Source: Fasciolopsis buskii (Eukaryota > Platyhelminthes > Trematoda > Plagiorchiida > Fasciolidae). Taken from it: a DNA stretch of 64,000 nt. The translations under genes and the position numbers were made by a program. Shown here one piece after another: positions 26,601 through 34,540 of this stretch. Below the pieces are notes generated by a model that had not been told where the DNA came from, made no database searches, and saw only the letters and a program-made list of their open reading frames with translations. Position 1 is the first letter of the stretch, and each line of letters begins with the position of its first letter. The stretch spans positions 62,001 through 126,000 of the forward strand of contig LUCM01010366.1 of NCBI GenBank assembly GCA_008360955.1. The letters run 5' to 3'.

Positions 26601-29600
26601 ATTTACAGTTCAACTTCGGAAAGTGTCATAACCTAATTAGGTAGGCGATGAAAATCAAACCGATGGGTGACTTCTCCATGAGACAATATTCTATTAACCT
26701 AAAAGTGCTATCCCTACTAGATGTCCCTTTCAATCCTACTCCTGTGACAGACAAGTTCTATGGACATCCACCGGTACGGAGATCATCATTTTAACGTATG
26801 TGGAAATATTTGTTGTGTAGGCTCAGCTCATGGTTTCTAAAGCTGGCAAACGATGAGCTCCCATGGTCTGCATGTCGATCCTCTTTCCCAGTTGTCTTTT
26901 GTTTGCCAGAGTTTAGACACTAGCCTTTTCTCGCCGTCTGTTTGTTCCCCTCTGTCTCAGGATACTTACCCGTATGAACCTCCTTTCGTCCGTATTATTT
27001 ACCCGATCATCGAGAAAGGGTACGTTCAAGCTGGCGGTGCTATCTGCATGGAACTGCTAACCAAACAGGGTTGGTCCAGTGCATACGACATCGAGTCAGT
27101 CATTATGCAGTTAGCTGCCACACTTGTCAAAGGTTGTGCCCGAATCAACTTCAATGCATCACAGGTAAGTTGATTAAGCACCATCCTGCGTCTCATTTCT
27201 AGCGACTGCTCCACCGGTTGCCACACAATTCGCAGCCCCCGTAAGGTGGTTATCACCATCCAATGTAGGTGAGAATCCTCTTCGGTGGTGACCAGTTAGG
27301 TGACGACTCACACTGAAAATCTTCGACTATAATAAAAGTTAAATTGCAATTTAAAAATAGTACAAAATCCCACGTTCCCTGGAATTCTCGGTTCTCGAAA
27401 GAATCAAATGGTATACAAACTAAGAACTTTTTTTTCTTCCGCTGTCAGTTATAACACTTCTGATCAGTCGTGGTATGCCGCCTTTCATTCAGTCAAAGAA
27501 CGTCCTCGGTGTTAAATCCTAAGCTTTAGGCACATTGCAAAATGAGATTTGGGAAAGGTCTCCACTAGCATCTTTCCTTGCAACAGTCTCACATATTTTC
27601 AAATGGGTTAAACCCGGCTGCAGCCAAGGCGCCTGCGACGGAAAACTCGCTTCGCCGGCGTTTTTTCACGATTCCGGCTCTATGGGGCTTGCGTTGTCGT
27701 CTTTAAAGATTGGGCATCTTATTTCTGACAAAAAATCCGTCTTCCCGTTTGTAGGCTGTTCTTCATTCAGTTTCCGGATAATGTACGTACGTATCCGTGG
27801 TTCCCATACCACTGAATTCATCTTCTAATGCTTTCCCGTTAAACTTCGACATTTCGGTATCGGAATGCCTGAAAATTTACACCTTTCACATTCCGTTAAC
27901 TTCCCAACTTTTCTCTTCTTTATTGGTCATTCCCGAACTTTTAAGATGTTCTTAACCCTTCGTACCGGGATCATTCCCCATCCAAGGGTACACAGGCGAG
28001 CATGGAGCCAGCCAAATGCCCATGATTCCACACACGCAGCACATGATCTCAAAGCCGACTCAAAACCGTGCCAGATGCTGACCGTCTGGCAACGAGATAA
28101 GTTCAATTCACTCAGGTAAACTACTTCTCGTCTATTTGACATTGAGAGCAGTTTGTCTAAATCACTACAGAAAGCTCAGTGATTGCTTCCCAGGACATGT
28201 TGCAAGATTCACAGGAATCCAATGCTTTCATTGGAGGGGATATTTTTCGACGCTTTCCATGTTGTTGGTCCACTGAGTCACTACACCGTTTCCCATATTA
28301 TTTCAGAACTGTGTCAGAATTATTGTGTTGTATTTCAAAACTATTAGACGTTATTCAACTGCCTTGCTACGATCTCGTTTGCCTAGGCCTAAATCGTAAT
28401 GCATCTTACATAATCACATTTGTGAGCACGTGGTGTAAAGTGCATTGATTCACTATGGGTTGCTCTCACCCTACCGGAAGTGGTCGAATAGGTTGAGCGT
28501 CTGTCACTTAGCGGTCAGAAGTTCGAATTCCAGATCTGCCGATCACTTTGTTGGTAGACGGAAATTTGCTGTCGTGCGACTCGTTACCAAACCTGACCCT
28601 ATGTGGTCCTATGCCACTCCACGTTTCAGGGTCATGATTGCTGGTCTCCGGTGTAGTAGACCCTAGTCGCTATGGCACGTCCCTTCCACTACACTCATGC
28701 TTCAAGAATGTCATAAAAGATCCCAACAAATTTACTCGTGAAACTCCTTGTGAAGCAGAGGCATATTCTTCCACAATTCCGAACTTTTCATGAAATAATT
28801 CACAATGTGATATCATCACCCAACTGACCATTAGGAAACCGAATTTGTTTAGCATGAATTCGAATAATTTGGACATAATTCCCGAATAACATGAGAACTG
28901 GTATGGTGCCTAAATTTTACTGTTGCTTTCAGATGGTCTCTGTTGGTTTGGACGATAACTGGTCCGAAGTATCATAATCAGTTGGGTAATATTATGCTCA
29001 GCAGCTAGATGTCTGGTCACCCGAGATAATGGCTATACCTTGGTGAATCACGTTATCAACGAGTCAGAGACCGATTACGGAACACCAAAAATGTCACTCA
29101 TTTTGCGAATGCCCCCCTGGTTATCAGTCGGAAGTGTCAATTAACTCAAATGCAGCTAAAATTGTCGGAGAGGAACCCAAATCACGCATTCACTCTTATA
29201 GAAACATGTGACCTTGGGGAAAAGGCAGCGGTCATTGAGGCTTGTCCTGCTGTGTAACGCTGAACAATGATAATGATGATGAGGCATCACGAACAGCGAG
29301 GGATAGAACCGATTTGCATTTGCACAGACTTTCGCATACACTGGTGTCCGCCTTTCAGTCACCTCGTCAAAATGCAGAATGTAAAATATCGGAAAAAATG
29401 TTTAGTGGTGAGAGATTGTGTAAAGAGTTAGTCACCCCCGCGATTTGTAGGAATTCGGACTGAATAAAGAGCAATCGAATGCCTACATGTTATGACAGAG
29501 AGCATAGAGTAGAGTACTAAAAAGTAGAACATATCAACGCATGCGCGCAGCACTTAAGACGGTCAATGAAAGGCTGAAAAAAAGAATCCGAGAAAAATTA

Positions 29601-32600
29601 CGAGGCATATTTTTCACACGCGGATATTTGCATATCGCACAGTTTGGTGCACAGTTCTTCCAGTGGTATGAAAGGTACCACTGGTAACTGGAAGATCTTT
29701 ACATGGGATTTTGAGATTTTTTTTCAAAAAGCCCGAGGTAATGACAGGCGAATGACGGAGGAGAGCGGAGAAAATACTCTGCTAAACAAGAAGTGAGATA
29801 GTGTTTTGTTTGACCTAAAAACACCCCAATCATTTTATGTGAAAAAATAGACTTCTAAGTTTCTGTCAACGCTGCAAAAATATGAGATGGTCATTTTAAG
29901 TTTCTGTCCATAGTAATTCCTAAGAATTTGACGGGATCTACGTTAGTAAATGGTTCTATCAGCTGGGTATGCAGACTAAAAAAAATGAGCAAACATTCGA
30001 CGTTTTTTGACAAACCCAAATCCGAACATCATCGCTCAGCGTTAGACAGCAAGATAAGCCTCGATGACCGCTGCCTTTTCCCCCGGGGTTGCATTTTTTC
30101 TATGAAAAGATTGAATATCCAAGAGGAACGCAGATGAGAAAAGATAATGCTCCAGGCATCTTCACCCAAGTTCGCTGTGTATTGCATTTTTTCATTCCAC
30201 CTTGTCACGTCATCTTCTGACCTCCACATAGCTTCTCTTCTTCCACTCCGTGGTAGGAACGGGAAACAGGATGTGGTGTGGTAGACGAGTGTTCGCTATA
30301 ATTAATGTGAGATCCGAACAGCGTAGTCTGCTAAGTTTCATACGCTGAGGTAAGGTGTTCTCGGAACCGGCAAGCAATACTAGATTCCTGACCTCCACAT
30401 TACTTACCCGGTCACTCCGTCTATTCTAGTGATACTACATATACATTGGTGATCGAAAATCGACGGACCGGAACTGACAGGAACATCATAAATGGCAGAC
30501 TAGTTATTTGGAAAGCTGAGAAATTCCTCGGTCCTAGACACAGACTGACAGACAAAAACGTCGAGAACTTGAGATACTTCAGAGCTAGGACGGTATTTGA
30601 TATATTTTCCAAGGGACTAATGTTCGTCGCGGGAATTTTCATTAGATTACCTTACTACATTAAGTCCTTGTTAGTCCTTGCTAAAGATGTTCAGTGAGAT
30701 TTTGTTTTCAAGAGTCGATTTCTCCAAAGCGTTGCCGATATTCGGTTGGAAAATCTGGCGACGAACTTTATGGTTCGTCCTTGCAGTCATGCGAGTGCGC
30801 ACGTTTGTGTTGGTTTTAACGTTCGTTCAGTCATTGTGAGATGTGGCTACGAGTTGGTATCAAAAATACAAGGCTATTTTGTTTCGCCATCAGTCATGAT
30901 GCGAAGGCAAGGCCACACCATGTCCGGGAAACTAGACCAACCGACAAGCCCATTTGGGCTCGGTTGAATGGTGCACGCGCGAAGGATCTGATCGACGTCA
31001 AGCCGGAAAGCAGCGTGGAAGACTAACCGTTCGCCTCAATTCTGGGCCGCCTTTTCTCTGGCGGTCCGACTTTCGTGACACGTTCAGATGCGATAGGGGA
31101 TGACGTTCAAAAGGACGACCGAAAAAGAAACCATGAGCTCGAAAGACGGGGTACATTCGACCAGTGAGCTTTAATCTGAACGGGCCCATATAAGTCGTTC
31201 GATTATGACAAACGGTGGACAATTCGACTGGACGACCAAAGGCCATTTGGTTAAACCGGACGGGATTGAACTAGAGTCGAGATGACCGATTGGAGCTGCC
31301 AGAGTGTGCGACTGCGAGAACGAGATCTTAAAACAAGCGTGTCTTGATTATGCTTCATTTAACGTATATGAGTAGGAGAATCGATTTTCCAATAAAATGA
31401 GTCATTGTGTTTGATCGAAAGTATCGATTCACGTCAACTGGTAATGGTTAATTGGGTCCATGCTGAGAAGCTGTGATCTAGTTTGCGCAGATTACGTCAT
31501 GCATCTTTTCGAATCTGCGGACCATGCACACTGTGCACTAGACAGACTGTCGAGGTCTGCAGCTCGGTTCGACGTGCTTTTCATGTTCAAAGCGTGAAGA
31601 GCTGTTACAGGACTGGACGACAGCAGTGCCGAACTTGATACTGGATGGAGAGGAACTAACGATTGTGGACCGTTTCAAGTACTTCGGTAGCTGCGTGCCG
31701 AAAGATGCTAACAGGGTAGTAGAGGTAAACACGTGTATATGGAAAGTGCGAGCGGCGTGTGCTGGACTAAAGCACTTGTGGCGTCGGCCTGATATTTCAC
31801 CGAAATTGAAAAAAATTGTGTTGTGCCGCAGCGCGCTCAGTTCTGTTGTACGGTCGCAAGACACGAAATATTCGTGGGAGATGTTCGTCGTTTAGGAGTT
31901 TTCGACCAATAACGTCTACGTAGTATGGCTAGGGTTGGATGGAGTGAACGAGTGAGTAATGTTGAGGTCAGGAATCTAGTACCAGGTGCCAATTCTGAGA
32001 ATAGCTTGTTTCATCGTATGAAACTGGATAGACTACGCTGTTTGGGTCGCGTGTTGCATATGGCGAACACTCGTCTACCACACCACGTCGTGTTTCCCGT
32101 TCCTACCACGGAGTGGAAGAAAAGAAGCCATGTGAAGGTCAGAAGACGATGTGGCAACCTGGCAACGTGGAATGAGAAAATGCAATACACAGCGAACTTG
32201 GGTAAAATAGATGTCTCACGTCTTGTTGGATGAGGTCCGAAAGACTAGTCAACTAGCTGGCTGGAGACACTGAAGGATATGGCAGTGAATCGTGAACAGT
32301 GGCGATCGCGTTGTCACATTCTATCTAATCAGAATGTTTTGAAACGTGTGTTTGTACAGTTAGACTGTGTTCGGTGTGTTGGCTACGGGAGCATTTTTAT
32401 CTTTTCCGACTTTTTTGGGTCCACTTCTTATTCCCTTTGAATATTCACTCTTTTTATAGGAAAATGTAACCCTGCGGAAAAGACAGTGATCACTGAGGCT
32501 TGCCTTGTTGTCTAACGCTGAACGATGATGATGTTCATGATTTTGATCATCCTCTCCGTGTGGAAACTTTCATTTTTGTACTGCCGTCTTTATTAATCAC

Positions 32601-32903
32601 ATTGTTCATGGTGTTTACCACCATCGAATTTTGCAATGTGAAGGGAATTTTATCTTGACAACTACTTTCTAGAATTTTTCTATTCAGCGAATGTGGTTTA
32701 TCGACGTTTTACAGATATTTCCACGTTGTTTTATGATTCTGCATCTGTCATAAGGCAATCTAAGCAAAATTCCACTCTCGCTCTGCTGTTTTTCTATTCT
32801 GCAGAGTCAATATTCGTTACGGCGGGCTCAGCGAACGTATCATGGTATTGTAAAAATTCACGAGAAAAGTGGCTGGTACACTCCTCCGCAAGCAGACGGT
32901 TGA
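6970..32903 (+). CDS. UBE2Q: UBE2Q-type ubiquitin-conjugating enzyme E2 (nine exons, 5' partial)
   Basis: E2 enzymes of the UBE2Q family carry activated ubiquitin as a thioester on a catalytic Cys and pass it to substrates or E3 ligases in the nucleus and cytoplasm. Nine exons join in frame: 6970-7074, 7198-7302, 9857-9978, 14469-14568, 19310-19394, 23270-23330, 25567-25660, 26961-27164 and 32805-32903, giving 324 residues and a TGA stop. Residues 1-70 match the end of the N-terminal RWD-like region ([15 protein letters not shown]), 71-144 are an acidic and then charged linker, and 145-324 are the E2 fold with [18 protein letters not shown]-like, [26 protein letters not shown] (active-site Cys253) and the C-terminal [10 protein letters not shown]. 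Human UBE2Q2 is about 375 residues, so roughly 50 N-terminal residues are missing; I found no upstream exon. All introns start GT and end AG, and codon phases agree at every junction. The introns are full of transposon debris. Assignment to Q1 or Q2 is not possible by eye. Confidence 0.95.
7075..7197 (+). other. UBE2Q: Short stop-free intron of UBE2Q
   Basis: This 123-base intron has GT-AG ends but a poor donor (GTTGGT). It is a multiple of three, in phase 0, and contains no stop in the coding frame. If retained it would add 41 mostly hydrophobic residues (rich in Phe, Val, Ser, Cys) in the middle of the RWD-like region. Every other intron I mapped is 1.3 to 5.6 kb long. Confidence 0.8.
7198..7302 (+). 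CDS. UBE2Q: UBE2Q exon B (RWD-like region, second part)
   Basis: This exon encodes 35 residues starting [19 protein letters not shown], the counterpart of the human segment around LKWLICELCSLYNLP. It has a strong TTTTTTTGTCCACAG acceptor and a consensus GTAAGT donor, with phase 0 at both ends. It is separated from exon A by only 123 bases. Confidence 0.9.
7303..8249. other. Intronic stretch with an unidentified decayed minus-strand frame
   Basis: Within the second UBE2Q intron, the minus strand at 8119-7742 is open for 125 residues without any motif I can name. It looks like old mobile-element coding sequence (mixed basic and hydrophobic, with stops just beyond), but I cannot assign a family. 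The rest shows nothing. Confidence 0.3.
8250..8435 (+). mobile_element. tRNA-derived SINE-like repeat, single copy, att-rich tail
   Basis: The head has a tRNA-like layout: an A-box-like GGTCAAGCGGTTAAC near 8257 and a B-box-like GGTTTCGAATCAC about 50 bases on (8301-8313). An unrelated body then leads to an A-rich end (gtaaataaagaaagagataa) and an atcatt-rich tail. No second copy was found in the window, so this is less certain than the two SINE families below. Confidence 0.45.
8688..8942 (+). mobile_element. SINE-like repeat type C, copy 1
   Basis: About 250 bases align by eye over nearly their whole length with 28480-28722. Both have a tRNA-like head with an A-box-like AGTGGATCAAGC region and a B-box-like AATTCGAATCC (8730-8740), then a shared body reading TCTGCCGGTCACTTTG. 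Both end in CATGTCATAAAA. It sits in the second mapped UBE2Q intron, in gene orientation. Confidence 0.65.
9311..9482 (+). mobile_element. tRNA-derived SINE type A, copy 1
   Basis: The tRNA-like head begins TCGGTGGTCAGGCCGATACG and has a perfect B box GGTTCGAATCC at 9359-9369. The body (CAACTTCCGCACTTGGCAGC, GGCCGCGGTCCCTCTTCCT) and the tail (ATTAATAAAAGGAAGTAAAA) are shared with copies at 51.6, 57.0 and 63.9 kb. This fits a RNA polymerase III-transcribed SINE in a UBE2Q intron. Confidence 0.78.
9857..9978 (+). CDS. UBE2Q: UBE2Q exon C (acidic linker)
   Basis: This exon encodes 40 residues plus two bases of a split Ser codon. It opens with a Pro/Ser-rich stretch ([16 protein letters not shown]) and becomes strongly acidic ([20 protein letters not shown]). 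UBE2Q proteins have a long Glu/Asp-rich linker in this position. The acceptor is TTTTCGTAG and the donor GTGAGT. Identity rests on position, phase and composition, because the linker is poorly conserved. Confidence 0.85.
10845..13440 (+). mobile_element. RTE-like LINE family 2, copy 1, within UBE2Q intron
   Basis: The start (10845-11115) resembles the family 1 leader at 44.4 kb, including a shared AGTAGTCTCCTGGTCCTCCA block. From 11640 it is clearly homologous to 47660 onward: endonuclease pieces ([31 protein letters not shown]) and degraded reverse-transcriptase blocks. The C-terminal part at 12960-13410 contains [20 protein letters not shown] and ends CIRNLSS. Stops and indels occur throughout, and the central reverse-transcriptase core is mostly lost. 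Whether the 5' leader belongs to this same insertion is inferred. Confidence 0.78.
13441..14039. other. Unassigned intronic stretch
   Basis: This lies between two family 2 pieces within the UBE2Q intron that joins exons C and D. I see no motif or repeat match. Part may be 3' UTR of the preceding LINE copy. Confidence 0.4.
14040..14178 (+). mobile_element. RTE-like LINE family 2, 3'-end fragment
   Basis: The stretch containing TTTTATTATTCCCAGATCCT and the following roughly 110 bases match 51020-51145, the 3' UTR of family 2. It ends in CTGAACTGGATTGACC, a decayed version of the CTGAA-type tail of that copy. It is a short 5'-truncated insertion. Confidence 0.68.
14469..14568 (+). CDS. UBE2Q: UBE2Q exon D (charged helix before the E2 domain)
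   Basis: The first base completes the Ser codon split with exon C. Then come 33 residues, including [21 protein letters not shown], which resembles the human [21 protein letters not shown] segment and is probably helical. The acceptor is TCTGTCCAG and the donor GTATGT. It ends in phase 0. Confidence 0.92.
14940..15619 (+). repeat. AT-tailed interspersed repeat D, copy 1
   Basis: About 650 bases align by eye with 36930-37548: AGGACGAAA, AGGAGAGTTG, GTAACCCTCAGATCGT-like blocks, TCTTGTGGGTTAG, GTAGTACCAAG, AGAAGAACT. The copy ends in a 31-base (AT)n run at 15589-15619. No coding motif could be assigned; it may be the terminal part of an unrecognised LINE. Confidence 0.6.
15620..17527. other. 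Unassigned intronic stretch
   Basis: This is part of the UBE2Q intron joining exons D and E. Minus-strand frames between 17340 and 16660 are longer than their surroundings but show no motif. No internal repeat match was found. Confidence 0.4.
17528..17667 (+). repeat. AT-tailed interspersed repeat D, 3' fragment with (AT)n
   Basis: The 90 bases before the array (TTTCTTTATTGTTTTCGTTC...GATTCCGATGA...GATCTG) match the end of the copy at 14.9-15.6 kb. An (AT)n run of about 53 bases follows at 17615-17667. The same junction at two loci shows that the AT array is the element's own tail. Confidence 0.6.
17668..19309. other. Unassigned intronic stretch
   Basis: This runs up to the acceptor of UBE2Q exon E. 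I recognise no exon, repeat or RNA gene. Confidence 0.4.
19310..19394 (+). CDS. UBE2Q: UBE2Q exon E (start of E2 catalytic domain)
   Basis: This exon encodes [20 protein letters not shown] followed by YRSESYKQ, then one base of a split Gly codon. [11 protein letters not shown] is the hallmark first helix of the UBE2Q catalytic domain. The acceptor is TTCATTTAG and the donor GTGAGG. Confidence 0.95.
19395..20330. other. Unassigned start of the exon E-F intron
   Basis: This follows the exon E donor in the UBE2Q intron. I see no repeat match, exon or RNA gene. Confidence 0.4.
20331..20478 (-). mobile_element. RTE-like LINE family 1, 3'-end fragment
   Basis: On the minus strand this is the terminal 3' UTR: TGTGTTGGCTACAGCAGC, then the GTCCACTTCCTGTTCCCCTT-type block, GAATATTCACTCTTTTTATA, GGCTTGCCTTGCTGTTTAAC and GCTGAACGATAATGATG. 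It is truncated to about 150 bases and sits in the UBE2Q intron between exons E and F, opposite to the gene. Confidence 0.82.
20479..23269. other. Unassigned intronic stretch
   Basis: This is the rest of the exon E-F intron. No repeated block, coding motif or RNA gene is recognisable, and short frames in all directions have no family signature. Confidence 0.4.
23270..23330 (+). CDS. UBE2Q: UBE2Q exon F (E2 beta-sheet, SLYDW)
   Basis: At 61 bases this is the smallest exon. It completes the split Gly codon, encodes [19 protein letters not shown], and leaves two bases of a split Lys codon. The family signature NDSLYDWxVKL is preserved as [11 protein letters not shown]. The acceptor is TTCTCTTCAG and the donor GTAATC. 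Phase agrees with exons E and G. Confidence 0.94.
23331..24235. other. Unassigned start of the exon F-G intron
   Basis: This follows the exon F donor, up to the composite LINE copy. No repeat match or motif was seen. Confidence 0.4.
24236..25275 (+). mobile_element. RTE-like LINE family 1, internally deleted copy in UBE2Q intron
   Basis: Three separated segments of the element are fused: endonuclease (24250-24545, with [20 protein letters not shown] and the AGDFNAQ box), a short reverse-transcriptase piece (24546-24735, matching the DSVDRPALFSAL...RALYSHTYGR region of other copies), and the 3' end (24736-25274, with [20 protein letters not shown]). It ends at CGCTGAATGATG. The 3' part is nearly identical to 32030-32530, including a stop at 24977-24979. 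Confidence 0.85.
25567..25660 (+). CDS. UBE2Q: UBE2Q exon G (E2 domain, VDQDS segment)
   Basis: The first base completes the Lys codon. The exon then encodes 31 residues, [20 protein letters not shown] and on to IGLQFLFK. This matches the human VDxDSxLxxDLQIL...ILLNFSFK segment, with a shorter middle. The acceptor is ATATTTCAG and the donor is a consensus GTAAGT. Confidence 0.94.
25661..26960. other. UBE2Q intron between exons G and H
   Basis: No mobile-element signature is visible. It is the shortest intron here apart from the 123-base one, and the only longer one in which I saw no transposon piece. Confidence 0.45.
26961..27164 (+). CDS. UBE2Q: UBE2Q exon H (active-site exon)
   Basis: This exon encodes 68 residues starting [12 protein letters not shown]. 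It contains [18 protein letters not shown], where the Cys (27045-27047) is the ubiquitin-accepting residue of the family, and then [19 protein letters not shown]. It ends in phase 0 with ASQ before GTAAGT. The acceptor is CTCTGTCTCAG. It is the longest and best conserved exon, and every residue expected around the active site is present, so the enzyme should be catalytically competent. Confidence 0.97.
27165..28479. other. Unassigned start of the last intron
   Basis: This follows the exon H donor. The terminal exon does not lie here. Short open frames at 27535-28119 show no family motif. Confidence 0.4.
28480..28722 (+). mobile_element. SINE-like repeat type C, copy 2
   Basis: This matches 8688-8942 along its length. 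The B-box-like AGTTCGAATTCC is at 28521-28532, followed by AGATCTGCCGATCACTTTG, a shared middle, and CAAGAATGTCATAAAAG at the end. Two copies with the same boundaries in separate introns support an interspersed repeat. Confidence 0.63.
28723..29184. other. Unassigned intronic stretch
   Basis: No motif or repeat match was seen between the SINE-like copy and the next LINE end. Confidence 0.4.
29185..29283 (+). mobile_element. RTE-like LINE family 1, about 100-base 3' end
   Basis: Only the extreme 3' end is present: ATTCACTCTTATAGAAACATG, GGGGAAAAGGCAGCGGTCAT, GGCTTGTCCTGCTGTGTAAC, then GCTGAACAATGATAATGATG. It is a severely 5'-truncated insertion in the last UBE2Q intron. Confidence 0.82.
29284..30021. 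other. Unassigned intronic stretch
   Basis: A-rich sequence between two family 1 pieces. I recognise nothing in it. Confidence 0.4.
30022..30465 (-). mobile_element. RTE-like LINE family 1, 3' part, reverse orientation
   Basis: On the minus strand, from 30465: a decayed RLxxFDxRCxRSITRI-like start, [44 protein letters not shown], the MQYTANLG block, then the 3' UTR and GCTGAGCGATGATG ending at 30027. Internal deletions remove the block between the coding end and the terminal UTR. It lies opposite to UBE2Q. Confidence 0.83.
30466..31444. other. Unassigned intronic stretch with a GC-richer core
   Basis: Between two family 1 copies, 30780-31330 is GC-richer and has a TATA-like CATATAAG near 31190 and an AATAAA near 31393. 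A solo LTR is possible, but I could not find matching ends, a duplicated target site or a second copy. Confidence 0.3.
31445..32534 (+). mobile_element. RTE-like LINE family 1, 3' half, immediately upstream of the last UBE2Q exon
   Basis: It starts at the catalytic box region, where the YADD core is decayed (CADY at about 31484). It continues through [25 protein letters not shown] sequence and [20 protein letters not shown] to the 3' UTR, and ends with a gatgatgatg tail at 32524-32533. It ends 271 bases before the terminal exon of UBE2Q. From 32030 on it nearly duplicates 24770-25275, with the same stop (32231-32233). Confidence 0.87.
32805..32903 (+). CDS. UBE2Q: UBE2Q exon I (C-terminal exon and stop)
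   Basis: After a TTTTTCTATTCTGCAG acceptor the phase-0 frame reads [20 protein letters not shown], then [12 protein letters not shown] and TGA. This corresponds to the human NQYNLARAQQSY...IHEKNGWYTPPKEDG ending. It lies 5.6 kb from exon H, just past a family 1 LINE copy, and would be easy for a gene finder to miss. The length of the C-terminus agrees exactly with the vertebrate proteins. Confidence 0.95.
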   Translation, partial: SQYSLRRAQRTYHGIVKIHEKSGWYTPPQADG

Positions 32904-34540
32904 TCGCGAGGTTCGCGCCCCTACAGATCTCAGCACACCCAGACAGCTCTCAGATGTGCGCCCGTGTATGTATACTCTTTGGACAACGATATGAACCTTG
33001 TCTCAAAATACTCGAGGTGTACGCCTTGGTTAAGAGTGTGTTTATAGATCTTTCCGGTTTCTCTTCACTCTTGTGCGTGAGGGTCGTTAAATGGAGTTCG
33101 TTTGGAAAATGATTTTTCGTTTGTTTCTTTCTTTTTTCCTCTTCGAAACGTCTGATAACCCATTTTTCATTGTCGATCGGTTGAACTTACTCAGCAATGG
33201 AAATGTTGCCCCAGTTGCCTGTTCGCAGCAATTGCTCTGTGTAAAAATCACCCAGATCTCTTTGAGTTGCGTTGTCTTTACTCTTTCATGCACGGGGTTT
33301 TGTACTCTCCGATCCCATCACCTTTGCACTTCTATTGCGAACACACACATCTGCATGTGAGCACGCAGGTCATTTATCGTGATCCTCCCATATCCGTTCT
33401 GTGTCGCGCTTTCTCTTCGCCCCCCCCTCTGTTGGCGACCTAGTTTTCATTTTTACTCTTCTGCTGTGGACACTGGATCTGTACTGGTTCGCCGTAGTTG
33501 GTCCAAAATCCGTTTGCCGTTTAGTATGGTCACCGATCGGCTCGTGGTGTCTCTCCACTGCGTTGTACTTTTAGTTGGTAGTATCTGCTCTTCAACTCGC
33601 TAACTGTTCGACATTCGATTTTTACGGTTGTTCTTCAGTCACTCTTCAGCTGCGGCGATTTCCGCTTGTCGCATCAACAAATACATACCCCCGCACCCAC
33701 CGTCATGGATTAATCTCAGTGAGTGTTATTGCACTACGTTGTTGCTGTTTATTGAACGTGCAATTTGGACTGATCACTTTCCTCCTCTCCGCAATTTCTC
33801 CCCACATATCTACCTACCGATTTCCTGTGATTGGCCGAGCCAATATTCGTAAACTTCCAGTTCAATCATTCATTTGTTCCTGAAGGAATTGTTAATACCC
33901 AGTAGGATCTGTGTGGTAACAGCTTGTTTATCTGCTTGTGTGGTTGGGCCAAGTCGGCGCAGATTGGGCACTTCTCACGAACCAATTAGTTCGGCATTCT
34001 GGCCCACTTGGTCCTTCTTCAGAAAAACTGTCGGAATGCAAATAAATTCTTCATCATCAACAGTGCCATGGTTAAACTTGTGCAACATGTGTACCGCCGG
34101 CCGAGACAACAGTTGTTCGAGATCATTAAAACTTGTGCTGTTTGTCGATCTTATGTGTATTTCAGTAATCTGGTGACAATAATGAACACTACTGTCACAT
34201 GAATACAGTTACCACTTGTATCTGTACCACTCTCATCATCACCATTGTCTACATCTCGATCACGACTCAGATGTCATACCACTTTCATTCATTCTTTTCT
34301 CTGTTGTCAGCTATGGGTTGGCAAAAGATCGAAGGGGGCCGTGTATGTTTTTCCTTCGTGAAATGTCTGCTGTTAGTGTACAGCCCGATCGTGCGTTGGC
34401 TAATCCATTCTTGTTCTCGCCAGCATTATTTTCGAACTGTTGCACACGTAATTCGGTTGCTACCTCGAGCCATTCTGCCATGTCGTTAGTTAGACAAGCA
34501 GCTGTATCTAGTGTTAAATAAACAAGAGAAAATTATGAAT
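32904..34540 (+). other. Probable 3' UTR and downstream flank of UBE2Q
   Basis: I see no transposon signature here. The stretch is T- and C-rich on the + strand and has several short open frames with no recognisable motif. AATAAA hexamers lie at 34041-34046 and 34517-34522 and are candidate poly(A) signals for UBE2Q. The UTR end cannot be fixed from sequence alone. Confidence 0.45.

Noticed and set aside
32693..33112. A 139-codon plus-strand frame over the last UBE2Q exon
   Set aside because: It is in a different frame from the conserved C-terminal exon sequence, which has a proper acceptor and a stop at 32901-32903.
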